From Burkholderia sp. OK233 (lineage in GTDB: Bacteria > Pseudomonadota > Gammaproteobacteria > Burkholderiales > Burkholderiaceae): a DNA stretch of 64,000 nt. This document shows positions 53,805 through 63,148 of the stretch, piece after piece. A program made the position numbers and the translations under genes. Location of the stretch: assembly GCF_900230185.1 (NCBI RefSeq), contig NZ_OCSR01000001.1, positions 5,944,488-6,008,487 on the forward strand. The letters are read 5' to 3'. Every line of letters begins with the position of its first letter. Positions within the stretch are counted from its first letter, which is position 1. The notes below the pieces were generated by a model that made no database searches, had not been told where the DNA came from, and was given only the letters and a program-made list of their open reading frames with translations.

Positions 53805-54045
53805 GACCCGTTCGTCCTCGAGTTCCCCGACATCAAGGACGAGTACTCGGAGTCGGATCTTGATGAGGCGCTGATCCAGCATCTGGCGGATTTCCTGCTG
53901 GAACTTGGCGACGACTTCGCTTTCGTCGGCCGGCAGCGCCGCCTGAGAATCGACAACACGTGGTTCAGGGTCGATCTGGTGTTTTTTCATCGACGTTTGA
54001 GACGCCTGGTCATCATCGATCTCAAGGTCGGTCGCTTCAGCTATG
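53805..54045 (+). pseudogene. yhcG/DUF1016 C-terminal fragment
   Basis: These 241 bp are nearly identical to 47780-48022 of the intact yhcG gene, covering DPFVLEF(P)DIKDEYSESDL through VDLVFFHRRLRRLVIIDLKVGRFSYG, including the active-site pattern. Only scattered single-base changes are visible. Sequence on both sides is unrelated. It shows recent copying or recombination of the yhcG locus, and the fragment has no start codon. Confidence 0.9.
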
Positions 54046-54199
54046 GCAACAAGGCCAGAAATCAGTCGTTCGCCACGTCGACTTGCCACCCGAGTAACCC
54101 GTCGCCTTGATCGCTGCGGACAAAGCCTTCTCGCTGCAGGCCGCGCATGCGCCGGCCGACAGACATTGGCTTCGAGCGCGTTTCCATGCAGGCGGATGT

Positions 54200-54852
54200 C
54201 CCTGGAGGCGAGACTTGGCGCGGGTTACGGGCAGATTTTCAATCTATGGGGGGCAACGTTAGCCAATGCGCTGCTCGGCACATTGCCGACATGGCTGCGC
54301 GTGCCGCTCGGTATCGGCATCTTCCTGTCGAACTACCTGTGCGGCCTCGCGAGCCTCACGTCCTGCTCACAGATGATGGATGCGTTTGCCCGCGACGGCG
54401 GACTGCCGGCATCGAATTGGCTCAAGAAGGTCAACGATACGCACAGCACGCCGGGCGCGGCGATCTGGGTGTCGGCGTTCCTCGCTTTCGCGGCAACGCT
54501 TTACGGCGATGCGTTTGCTGTTCTCGCGACGGGCAGCGCGGTGTTCCTTTACGTGTCGTATGTGATACCGGTCGCGGCCGGTCTGAACACGGAGGGCAAG
54601 ACGTGGGTGCGTAAGGGACCGTTCAACCTCGGTGTGTGGTCGAAGCCGATCGCGCTTCTCGCGGTGCTCGGCGGGGCAGTGCTCGTGTATGTCGGGATTC
54701 AGCCGCCGAACCAGAACGTGCTCTACATTAGCCTGCTGCTGATCTCGGTGATGGCGGTCTGCTGGCATGGATTCGGCGTGCGCAAGCGTTTTGCGGGCTC
54801 CCCTAAGGTGAAGGTTGAGATCACCGGGGATGTCGGAGTAGCAAGCCCTTAA
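54200..54852 (+). pseudogene. APC-family amino-acid permease, 3' fragment
   Basis: The frame ending at 54852 reads GQIFNLWGATLANALLGTLPTWLRVPLGIGIFLSNYLCGLASLTSCSQMMDAFARDGGLP, then HSTPGAAIWVSAFLAFAATLYGDAFAVLATGSAVFLYVSYVIPVAAGL. It has further TM segments to LISVMAVCWHGFGV. This is the C-terminal ~45% (about six TM helices) of an APC amino-acid/polyamine permease. The first half is missing; the frame upstream of ~54200 is unrelated sequence fused by rearrangement right after the yhcG fragment. Confidence 0.8.
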
Positions 54853-55371
54853 GCGCTTCCGTGGCACGCCGCAAGGGCTCGCTTTCTTCAGACGGTTGCT
54901 GAGCGCCCAGGCGGCAATGCTTGGGCGGAACGCTATCTTCTGGGCATCGACTGTGAGCAAACCGCCCGGTTCGGCGAACGCTGCAGACAAAAAACGCGGC
55001 CGAAGCCGCGTTAAGCGTAGGCATCGGCTGTCTACGGATACGGTAAACGGCAAGCAATGTATCGCGCCGATAATATTTTATTAATTCCGCAAAAGGAAAT
55101 TGATTATTTCCTGGTTTGCAATATTCGTGGCGCGTTGAACTGAAGCTTACGGCAAGCATGCTTTCTGCTTGCGCGGGACGGAATTCGGCCGAATTCAGGG
55201 ACATTTCGGACAAGTTCCTTTATGACCACAACTCTGTTTTTCATTAATTGAAAGGATGGTTAATTATCAGATGTCGCATATCGGACACGATCTAAATTTC
55301 GACTTTTTACATTACTGTTTTGCGCGATTAGTCTCGCTGCATGAGGATTGACGTCCAACCCAGGAGATGAG
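54853..55371. other. Intergenic before the porin
   Basis: 519 bp without a gene. It contains a minus-strand terminator hairpin (separate entry). The AT-rich last 250 bp should hold the porin promoter and a long 5' leader. Confidence 0.4.
54989..55012 (-). terminator. Rho-independent terminator (minus strand), orphan
   Basis: On the minus strand AACGCGGC - TTCG - GCCGCGTT is followed by a T-run: an 8-bp perfect stem with the stable TTCG tetraloop. No minus-strand gene precedes it within the next several hundred bases, so its gene has probably been lost. Confidence 0.75.
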
Positions 55372-56541
55372 ATGAAACGCACCACCTTTTCGATGATTTC
55401 ACTGGCCGCGCTCGCGTCCGCCGGCGCCGCGCATGCGCAAAGCAGCGTGACCTTGTACGGCACGATCGATACGTCGCTGACCTACGTGCACAACGCACAG
55501 GGCAACAAGAATCTCTGGGCTCTCGGTAACAGTAGTGCAGGCAATCTGTCGGGTACACGTTGGGGCATCAAGGGAACGGAAGATCTTGGCGGCGGCCTGA
55601 AAGCCATCTTCCAGCTCGAAAACGGTTTCGATCCGAGCACCGGCAAACTGGGGCAAGGCAGCCGGCTATTCGGGCGGCAGGCCTACGTCGGTTTGACAAG
55701 CGATTCGCTGGGTTCCGTGACGCTCGGCCGCCAGTACGATCCGCTGATCGATCTCGTACAGGGCATCACCGAGGACAACTATTTTGGCAGCGCATTCGCG
55801 ACCGCGGGCGACGTCGACAACTACGACAACAGCTTCCGCGTGAACAACGCGGTCAAGTACACGTCGCCGGTCTGGTCGGGTCTGCAGTTTGAAGCGATGT
55901 ACTCGTTCGGCGGCATCGCGGGCAGCACCGGCTCGGAGCAATCGTATTCGGCGGCGGTCGCCTATAATAATGGCCCGATTGCCCTCGCCGCCGGCTACTT
56001 CTATGCAGCGAACAGCCCTGCGTCCGCGGGCCCGCGCAGTCCGGCAGCGGGTTGGAACAGCACGTCGGACGGTACGTTCGATGGCCCGATCAACAGTGGA
56101 TACCAGACCGCGCACTCGCTCGGGATTGCCCGCGTCGCAGGCCAATATACGCTTGGGCAGTTCACGCTCGGGGCCGCCTACAGCAACTCGCAGTACCGCC
56201 GCGACAGCGCCTCGGTGTTCGATTCGAACGAAAAGTACAACACGGGTCAGGGATTCGTGAACTATCAAGCCACCAAAGCCCTTCTGGTCGGCGTGGGCTA
56301 CAGCTATACAAAGTCGAGCGGCGATACCTCCGCGACGTATCACCAGGTCTCGCTCGGCGCTGACTATTCCCTTTCGAAGCGCACCGATGTGTATGTGACC
56401 GCAGCCTATCAGCATGCGAGCGGCGAAACCGGCAATGGCACGGGCGGCACGATGGCGGCGCAAGCCTCGATCGGCTCGTACGGATACGCGGGCACCAGCA
56501 CGCAGGAAATGGTCAATCTCGGCCTGCGTCACAAGTTCTAG
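55372..56541 (+). CDS. Outer-membrane general porin (Burkholderia-type)
   Basis: 389 residues from ATG 55372 with AGGAG at 55362-55366; an upstream in-frame codon at 55348 is not needed. Signal peptide MKRTTFSMISLAALASAGAAHA, then QSSVTLYGTIDTSLTYVHN. Family blocks SGTRWGIKGTEDLGGGLKAIFQLENGF, LFGRQAYVGLTSDSLGSVTLGRQYDP and the final MVNLGLRHKF with C-terminal Phe. It is a paralogue of the porin at 31079 but clearly diverged in the loops. A 16-strand trimeric channel for small solutes is expected. Confidence 0.94.
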   Translation: MKRTTFSMISLAALASAGAAHAQSSVTLYGTIDTSLTYVHNAQGNKNLWALGNSSAGNLSGTRWGIKGTEDLGGGLKAIFQLENGFDPSTGKLGQGSRLFGRQAYVGLTSDSLGSVTLGRQYDPLIDLVQGITEDNYFGSAFATAGDVDNYDNSFRVNNAVKYTSPVWSGLQFEAMYSFGGIAGSTGSEQSYSAAVAYNNGPIALAAGYFYAANSPASAGPRSPAAGWNSTSDGTFDGPINSGYQTAHSLGIARVAGQYTLGQFTLGAAYSNSQYRRDSASVFDSNEKYNTGQGFVNYQATKALLVGVGYSYTKSSGDTSATYHQVSLGADYSLSKRTDVYVTAAYQHASGETGNGTGGTMAAQASIGSYGYAGTSTQEMVNLGLRHKF

Positions 56542-56548
56542 ACGACCT

Positions 56549-56571
56549 GTTGCATGTGCCGGGCATGCAAC
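56549..56571 (+). terminator. Hairpin after the porin gene
   Basis: GTTGCATG (56549-56556) and CATGCAAC (56564-56571) form a perfect 8-bp stem with a 7-nt loop, 7 bp after the porin stop. No T-run follows, so it may be a weak terminator or an mRNA-stabilising 3' hairpin. Confidence 0.5.
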
Positions 56572-56604
56572 GAAACGGGCCAGCGACGGAACTGTGGGAT
56601 GCCG

Positions 56605-56832
56605 TCAATGCAACCGTGATTTCTCGATCAGGCGCTCGAGCGAGCGCTTCAACTGTTTGGAGTTGTGTGGCCCCAAAGCTTCTTCGATTTCCTCGCGGTG
56701 CGCGTCCACGCTGCCCTTCAGACGCAACCATCTCCAGCCCGTGATCGCTGATGTAGACGAGCGCCTTGCGGCTATTGTGTTCTTCCTGCGCGCGCAGCAC
56801 GAGTTCGCGGCTCACCAGCGTGTCGACATTTT
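56605..56832 (-). pseudogene. MarR-family regulator, C-terminal remnant
   Basis: The minus-strand frame DTLVSRELVLRAQEEHNSRKALVYISDHGLEMV is the wing and following strand of a MarR-like protein. One base further the family helix continues in another frame as LKGSVDAHREEIEEALGPHNSKQLKRSLERLIEKSRLH and stops. The first half including the recognition helix is missing and a frameshift splits the rest. Non-functional. Confidence 0.6.
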
Positions 56833-57178
56833 TTTGTCAAGGCAGGAGGGTGGTGTAGTCACGAGGGCGGAGGGGCCGGCTGGTTGCTCGAAACCCCCAG
56901 GCCATGAGGGCGCTGGGCGGAGTCATTCGCGACACCCTCGACTGTGGCATCGTGGGTTCGCGGCCAGACAGTGAGCAAAAAGCGCCCGGGCCGTAAGGAT
57001 CTGGGCGAAGCCATCGGGAGCCCGACGGCGGAGGTATCTGAAATGAAACTGGCCCGCTGCCGGGCGTTACCTCGAGAGCGGGCCAGTTCTGGGAATGGGG
57101 GCGTGCAGAGATGCTGCGCGCTCAGAGGACGATGCTCGGCGACCTTGTGGAGCGCCAGCGGCTCGCCAACCTGATGGT
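56833..57178. other. Intergenic, no gene recognised
   Basis: 346 bp. A plus-strand frame around 57062-57183 reads QFWEWGRAEMLRAQRTMLGDLVERQRLANLMVQ and looks protein-like, perhaps the end of a lost gene, but it has no start and no clear family. Confidence 0.35.
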
Positions 57179-57541
57179 TCAATGAGCGCCGAAGTAAATC
57201 GGCTTCGTGCCATCATTGGCTGCGGGGCGGGCGGCTGCCGGGGCACCGGATGCCGACGAACCGCTGACCACTCCACCCACTCCGCTGGTGTCAGCTACGG
57301 GGGCCTGTGCGGTCGTGTTTTTCGCATTTTGTGCCGCCACGCGAGCCTCTGCGGCCTGGATGTCAGCCGGATAGTCGGTATCGTTGGCATTAGCCGGGTT
57401 GTAGCCTGCCTTTTCGAGCTGGACGAGCTCGGCGCGCACTTGCGCACGCGTCTCAGGCGCGTTCGATTGCTGGGCGAACGATACGACCGGCGCGGCCAAA
57501 GCCGAAGCGAGAACGACGGCGGGAATGAGTGCTCTGATCAT
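57179..57541 (-). CDS. DUF4148-family secreted protein
   Basis: 120 residues from ATG 57541, GGAGGG upstream. Signal peptide MIRALIPAVVLASALAAPVVSFA, then the DUF4148 core TRAQVRAELVQLEKAGYNPANANDTDYPADIQAAEARVAAQ, followed by an Ala/Gly/Ser-rich tail ending TKPIYFGAH. This family is common in Burkholderia and relatives, usually in many copies, and its function is unknown. Periplasmic location expected. Monocistronic. Confidence 0.92.
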   Translation of the reverse strand: MIRALIPAVVLASALAAPVVSFAQQSNAPETRAQVRAELVQLEKAGYNPANANDTDYPADIQAAEARVAAQNAKNTTAQAPVADTSGVGGVVSGSSASGAPAAARPAANDGTKPIYFGAH

Positions 57542-58086
57542 GGTGAACCCTCCAGTATTTGGTGTCGGGTGCGACAGACGGTCGTTGAGTTCCGAAAACC
57601 ACGTCGCGGTGCGACTTGACTCCGCGCGCTGCGATGTCGATGAAGATGAGTGTATACCCTTGCTATCGAGTTTTATATGTAATAGCTAGCAATAATGTAT
57701 CTCCGCCTCGCAACAATCGGGCACGGGCAGGACCGAACGCGGGCAACGCGGAGCCGGTCTCGGCTTGCTCGTCGAAGCCGTATCTATGTCTGATAATGTC
57801 CTATGCAAAGGTTTACATAGCGACCCCGAGCGGACGGTCCCAGCCGTCTCAAGCATACGGCAGGTCTGGAGCGTACAGCGGTCAGTCAGGACGTGAAGAT
57901 CGGCGCCATCACCAACGGAGTGGGCTTCGACGTCGGCATGGGCGAGAGGTTCGACGATGGTCGATTGGCAGGCACTCGTCATAGTCGATGACGCGCGGGC
58001 GACGCAGGACAAAATCCCGCGCTAACGCCGCGACGCGCTGATCGCGCGCGCATGCGGCGCGATCAGCAATTGCATCGTGTGCCAGG
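57542..58086. other. Junction between DUF4148 gene and the GC-rich operon
   Basis: 545 bp. No gene could be supported. Around 57885-57975 the plus strand reads DVKIGAITNGVGFDVGMGERFDDGR, which may be a fragment, but no start or family is evident. Downstream of about 58010 the base composition becomes strikingly GC-rich. Confidence 0.35.
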
Positions 58087-59666
58087 TTAGCCGTGGCCGA
58101 GCCGGCCGTCGCGCACCCGCCAGAGATCGAGCGGGTTGTCGTCTTGCAGCGCGAGCGGCAGCAGTTCCGCAGGTAGATCCTGATAGCAAACCGGCCGCAG
58201 AAAACGCTCGATCGCCATCGTGCCGACCGATGTCGTGCGCGGATCGGACGTCGCCGGGAACGGCCCGCCATGCACCATCGCATGCGACACCTCGACGCCG
58301 GTCGGATAGCCGTTCGCGAGAATCCGTCCCGCCTTGCGTTCGAGCGTCGGCAGCAGGCGCCGCGCGAGCGCGACGTCGTCCGCCTCGACGTGCAGCGTCA
58401 CCGTGAGCTGCCCTTCGACGTGCTCCGCGAGCGCGATCATCTCGTCGACGTTCTTGCAGGTCACGATCAGCGACGTCGGCCCGAAGATTTCGTCCTCGAG
58501 TTGCGGATCCGACACGAACGCATGCTGCGTCGTCGCGAACAACGCCGGGCACGCGGCGCTTTTCGCGTTCGTGTCGGCGCCGCGCGCGAGCGCACGCACG
58601 TTCGCGCCCGCCGCACGCCCGGCGATGCCGTTCGCATACGCGGCCGCAATGCCGGCGGTCAGCATCGTCTGCGCGCCCTTCTGCCCGAGCGCCTGCGCGG
58701 CCGCATCGACGAACGCTTGCGTATCTGGGCCGTCGAGCACGACGACGAGCCCCGGATTCGTGCAGAACTGTCCGACGCCGAGCGTCAGCGAATCGACGAA
58801 CCCGCGCGCGATCTCCGCACCGCGCTTCGCGAGCGCGCCCGGCAGCACGAAGAACGGATTGATGCTGCTCATCTCCGCATACACCGGAATCGGCTCGCGA
58901 CGCTTCGCGGCGATGTCCATCAGCGCGAGGCCGCCGCCGCGCGAGCCGGTGAAGCCGACCGCCTTGATCGCCGGATGCGCGACGAGCACCTCGCCGATCG
59001 CGTTGCCCGCGCCGATCACGAGCGAGAACGTGCCTTCCGGCAGCCCACACGCGCGCACGGCCTGCTGGATCGCGCGCCCGACGAGCTCCGACGTGCCGGG
59101 ATGCGCGGGATGCGCCTTCACGACGACCGGGCACCCGGCCGCGAACGCGGATGCGGTATCGCCGCCCGCGACCGAGAACGCAAGCGGGAAATTGCTCGCG
59201 CCGAACACCGCAACCGGCCCGACTGGAATCTTCTGCAGACGCAGATCCGCGCGTGGCAGCGGCTTGCGCTCGCGCTGCGCGGGATCGATCGTCGCGGCGA
59301 GCCAGCGCCCGTCGCGTATGTGCGACGCAAAGAGCCGCAATTGCCCGACCGTCCGCCCGCGCTCGCCTTCGAGCCGCGCGACCGGCAGCGCCGATTCCTG
59401 ATGCGCGCGCGCGATCAGCGCGTCGCCGAGCGCGAGAATGTTCTCGGCGATCGTCTCGAGAAAGCGCGCGCGCGTTCGAACGGCGCCGCCCGGAACACAT
59501 CGAACGCCACGTGCGCGAGCCGGCACGCGCGATCGACGTCGTCCGCGCTGCTCGCGCCGAACGGCGGCTCGAGCGCCGTGCCGCGCGCCGGATCGAACGC
59601 GAACACCGTCCCTCCCGCGCCGCGTACCGACGCGCCGCCAATCAACATCTCTCCGGTGATCTGCAT
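58087..59666 (-). pseudogene. Aldehyde dehydrogenase, 2-oxoglutarate-semialdehyde type, frameshifted
   Basis: The start ATG (59666 or 59669, overlapping the previous gene's stop) gives MQITGEMLIGGASVRGAGGTVFAFDPARG up to APFERARA. The family continues one frame over as FLETIAENILALGDALIARAHQES and runs to the stop at 58087. The switch lies in a CG-repeat (near 59465), where a 2-nt gain or 1-nt loss explains it. The rest is complete: NFPLAFSVAGGDTASAFAAGCPVVVKAHP, the Glu region PVYAEMSSINP and the catalytic Cys in GQFCTNPGL. It resembles alpha-ketoglutaric semialdehyde dehydrogenases of sugar-acid pathways. Last gene of the operon. A sequencing error is possible. Confidence 0.82.
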
Positions 59667-60665
59667 CATCGTCCTGTCTGTGTGTCCAGTTTGCGAGGTT
59701 CGTCGAGATCGATCCGATAGATCCGGATCGCGTTGTCATGCCAGATCGCACGGCGTGCCGCGTCGCTCAGCTGCCGGTCCGCCATCGCGGCCGCGAACGT
59801 CCGCACCAGCGCCGGATACGCGATCCGCAATCCGGCGACCGGGAAGTTGCTCGCGAACATGCAGCGTTCGGCGCCGAAGATCGCGACCGCGTCGCCGATG
59901 ATCCGGCGATTCTCAGCGTCGTTCCATGCGGCGTCGCGCAGCCCAAATTCGGACAGCTTCACCGACACGCGCGGCTGCTCGGCGAGCGCCTCCATCCCGC
60001 GCCGCCAGCGCGCGAGGCCTGTGTCCGAACGGTCCCACGGCAGCCCCGCGTGTTCGAGCACGACTTCGACGGCCGGCGCATCGCCGAGCCGCGCGGGCCG
60101 TTTCGTCGAGATGCCAGAACGGCACGCGCAGATCCCAGCGCAGCTCATGCGCGGCGAGCCGTTCGAGCGCGCGCGGCCAACGCGGGTCGCTCAGCGTGCC
60201 AGGGCCGTCGACCGTGGCGTCCGGCGTCGCCGACGTGCGCGGCTTGAAGCGCACGCCGCGCACGAGCGGATACGCGGCCTGTTCGGCGAGGCGTTCGTCG
60301 GCATCGTCGGCGAGCAGGTCGACCCACGCGACTACGGCCGACGGAATCGGATGACGCGCCGCGACGTCATGCAGCCAGCGCGTTTCCGCGAGCGCGTCGT
60401 CACGCAGGCACTCCGCCTCGACGTGCACGCTCGCGACGACCGGCGCGCCGCCGGCTGCGCGCCGGAATTCGTCGACGCCGAAGTCGTGGCACAGGTCCGC
60501 GTAATCGCCGAGGATGAAGTGCTCGGGATCGTACGCGCCCTGCAGCCATGGATAGCGGAGGTCGCCGTTCAGGCGCCACAAGTGATGGTGCGCGTCGACG
60601 ATCGCATCGGGCAGCGCGAGCGCCGCGTCGTCCGCGCGCGGATCAGCGGCCGCCTGCCAGCACAT
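59666..60665 (-). pseudogene. Amidohydrolase-2 family lactonase, frameshifted
   Basis: From ATG 60665 the protein reads ALPDAIVDAHHHLWRLNGDLRYPWLQGAY (metal-binding HxH), VASVHVEAEC and WVDLLADDADERLAEQAAYPLVRGVRFKPR up to PFWHLDETARA. The reading then moves to another frame near 60095 and continues VEVVLEHAGLPWDRSDTGLARWRRGMEALAEQPRVSVKLSEFGL and FASNFPVAGLRIAYPALV to the stop at 59666. This is the COG3618 group, which includes L-fucono- and L-rhamnono-lactonases. Its start overlaps the previous gene by 23 nt and its stop overlaps the next start. Confidence 0.82.
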
Positions 60666-61590
60666 AGGACGCGTCCGGCTCGCGCAGCGTTGGCATCTCG
60701 TTGACGAAGCACCAGGCAGTCAGGTCGAGCTCGCGCACGTGATCGTCCTGGAACGACACGTAGGCGGCGGGCCGCGACGGATGGAACGACAGCGCGGTCG
60801 GATTCGCCGGCAGCGCGATGCGCTCGACTTCCTCAAGCCGCTCCGCGTCGAACACCGAGATCGACCGTTCGCCCGAATTCGTCAGCAGCAGCAAATCGCG
60901 GCCGTCGGCCGAGCTCGTCCGGTAGATGCGGTTCGGATCGTTGCGCGTCTTCACGCGGCGGCCGCAGGTCATCGTCGCGGTGTCGATCGCGACGAGCGTG
61001 TCGTCGCCGCGGTTCGCGACGAACAGCGTCTTCTCGTCGCTCGACAGCGCGTTGCCTTCGGGGCGCGGCCCCGGCATCACCGCGCGCGGCGTCACCGTCG
61101 CGTCGCGCGGATCGAACTGCGTGACCGTGTTCGACAGCAGATGCACGCCGTACGCGCGGCTCGCGTCGCGCGTCAGTGTGACGAGGTGCGTCTTCACGCC
61201 GCCGGACGGCACCGCCAGGTTCGGCACCGGTCTGCTCGCGCGGACGATCGAACACGAGCAGCATGTCGTTCGCCTCGCTCATCGCGTACAGGCGCCCGTC
61301 GTCGTCGCTTGCCATCCCGTGCGGCCGGTAGTACGGCCACAGGTCGAGCATCCGCGTGAGCTTGCGCTCGTGCAGATCGATCTCGGCGATCCGGTGATCG
61401 CCGTCCTGGCCGCGCGTCCATGCGGTTTCGATCCCGAAGATGCCGACGTACGCGAAGCGGCGCTCCGCGTCGACGGTGAACTCGTGCGGGAAGTTCGCAG
61501 CACGATGTGCTTGAGCGCCGCCTTCGTCTCCAGATCGTAGAAGCTGAAGGTATGGGCGCATTTCTGCACCAGCAGCAGGATGTCGTTCAT
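60643..61590 (-). pseudogene. Beta-propeller (YVTN/lactonase-like) protein, two frameshifts
   Basis: ATG 61590 (GGAG upstream) starts MNDILLLVQKCAHTFSFYDLETKAALKHIVL. A single missing base near 61498 shifts to NFPHEFTVDAERRFAYVGIFGIETAW, DLWPYYRPHGMASDDDGRLYAMSEANDMLLVFDRP. An extra base near 61225 shifts again to VPNLAVPSGGVKTHLVTLTRDASRAYGV, GNALSSDEKTLFVANRGDDTLVAIDT and ends SYVLAGGR. The repeated strand patterns are those of YncE-like seven-bladed propellers. It may be a sugar lactonase or a binding protein; no residue set settles this. Both changes are single-nucleotide. Confidence 0.78.
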
Positions 61591-61682
61591 TGTGAATCTC
61601 CGTCCTTCGAGGTTTCGCCGCGGCACGCATTCCGTGCGGCGGCGAGTGTGGGTTCGTTGCGTTCGCACCGTCAGTCGGTTTC

Positions 61683-62972
61683 TCAGTCCTCGCAGCGCTT
61701 CGGCAGCGTCAGCGCGAGCAGGCCGGCCACCGCGAGCGTCACCGCAAGGCTGTACACGCCGGCCGCCGAGTTCACGTGCTGGGTCAGCACACCGACCGCG
61801 TACGGGCCGCAGAAGCCGCCGAGGTTGCCGAGCGCGTTAATCAGGCCGCGCGCACTGCCGGCGGTCTCAGGGCTGCAGAGCTTCGGCGGAATCGCCCAGA
61901 ACACGCCGGCCGCCGCCTGCAGGAAGAAGCCGCAGCCGATCAGGAATGCGAACGACATGAGCATCGTCTCGTGCGTCAGCACCGACAGCGCGAGGCATGC
62001 GGCGAAGCCGACGAGCGGCAGCAGCACGAACAGGCGGCGCTTGCCGGTCCGGTCGGACAGATACGACGTCACGAACATGCCGATCACCATCGCGATGTAA
62101 GGCAGCATCGCGAGCAGGCCGATCTTGCCCATCCCGGTGTGCGTGAGGTTCTTCAGCAGCGTCGGCAACCACATCGTGTAGCCGTAGATGCCGACCTGGT
62201 AGCAGAAGTTGATCGCGATCAGCAGCCAGATCGTCGGGTTGCGCATCATCGCGCCGAACGACGCCGAGGTCGGCTTGCCCGACGCGCGCTTGCGCTCCTG
62301 CTCTTCGCGCAGCGCGTCGAGAATGTACGTCTTCTCGCGCGGCGACACCCAGCGCGCGGTCTCGGGGCCGTCGTCGGCGAGCAGCATCCAGACGATCAGG
62401 AACAGCAGCGACAACACGCCCGTACTGAAGAACAGGTGGCGCCAGTCGTACGCGGCGAGAATGTAGCCGGACAGCGGCGCGGTGATCATCCCGGCGAGCG
62501 GCACGAACATGATGACCATCGCGTTCGCGCGCCCGCGTTCACGATCGGGGAACCAGTTGCTGACCATCGTCAGCACGACGGGCAGCATCCCGCCTTCGGC
62601 GACGCCGAGCAGGAAGCGCAGCGTCAGCAGCTCCCACGTATGCGTGACGAGGCCGGTCAGCGCCGACAGCGCGGCCAGCTGATGAGCGACCACGCAATGA
62701 ATTTCTTGCCGCTGCCGAGCGCGGCGCGCTTGCCGCCGGGAATCTGGAGGAACAGGTAGCCGAAGAAGAAGATCCCGCCGGCTAGACCGGCCATCGTCGC
62801 GTCCATGCCGAGATCGGCGTTCATCCCGCCCGGCATCGCGAACGCGATGTTCACGCGATCCATGTAAGATGATGCACGCGAGCAGCAGCGGCGGAATCAC
62901 GCGCAGCCAGCGGCGGCGTGGAATGGCTTCGCCGGCGTCGTAAGCCGGGTTGGCCGGGGTCAGCACAGTCAT
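61683..62972 (-). pseudogene. MFS sugar-acid:H+ symporter (ACS family), two frameshifts
   Basis: ATG 62972 starts MTVLTPANPAYDAGEAIPRRRWLRVIPPLLLACI. Near 62870 the family reading moves to another frame (YMDRVNIAFAMPGGMNADLGMDATMAGLAGGIFFFGYLFLQIPGG, the ACS-type first loop and TM2). Near 62680 it returns to the first (LSALTGLVTHTWELLTLRFLLGVAEGGMLPVVLTMVSNWFP, then ten more TM segments to LPKRCED). The YMDRVN and LLGVAEGGMLP motifs are those of the anion:cation symporter family (galactonate, glucarate and phthalate carriers). It lies between the dehydratase and propeller genes and should import the operon's substrate. Confidence 0.82.
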
Positions 62973-63148
62973 GGTGTCTCCAGTTTTTGGTAGTTGGCAG
63001 CGGCGGACTTCTGATGGACCGCCTGTCACGCCGTGACGAACCGGCATGGAGCCGGCCGCCGGCGCGGAACGCATGTGCGTTCCGCCTCTGCGCGGACGCC
63101 TGCCCGTCCGCGCGGCAAACGGACCTCAGCGGCGCCAGCGCAGCATGA

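Noticed and set aside
55666..56532. 288-codon minus-strand frame within the porin gene
   Set aside because: Antisense shadow of the porin; its repetitive Arg/Val/Ala composition results from porin codon bias.
58270..59901. Very long plus-strand open frames (over 500 codons) opposite the dehydrogenase gene, and a similar one at 61776-62759
   Set aside because: They are the mirror of GC3-rich coding on the minus strand: Arg/Ala-rich composition, no domain, no ribosome binding site. The minus-strand products match known families.
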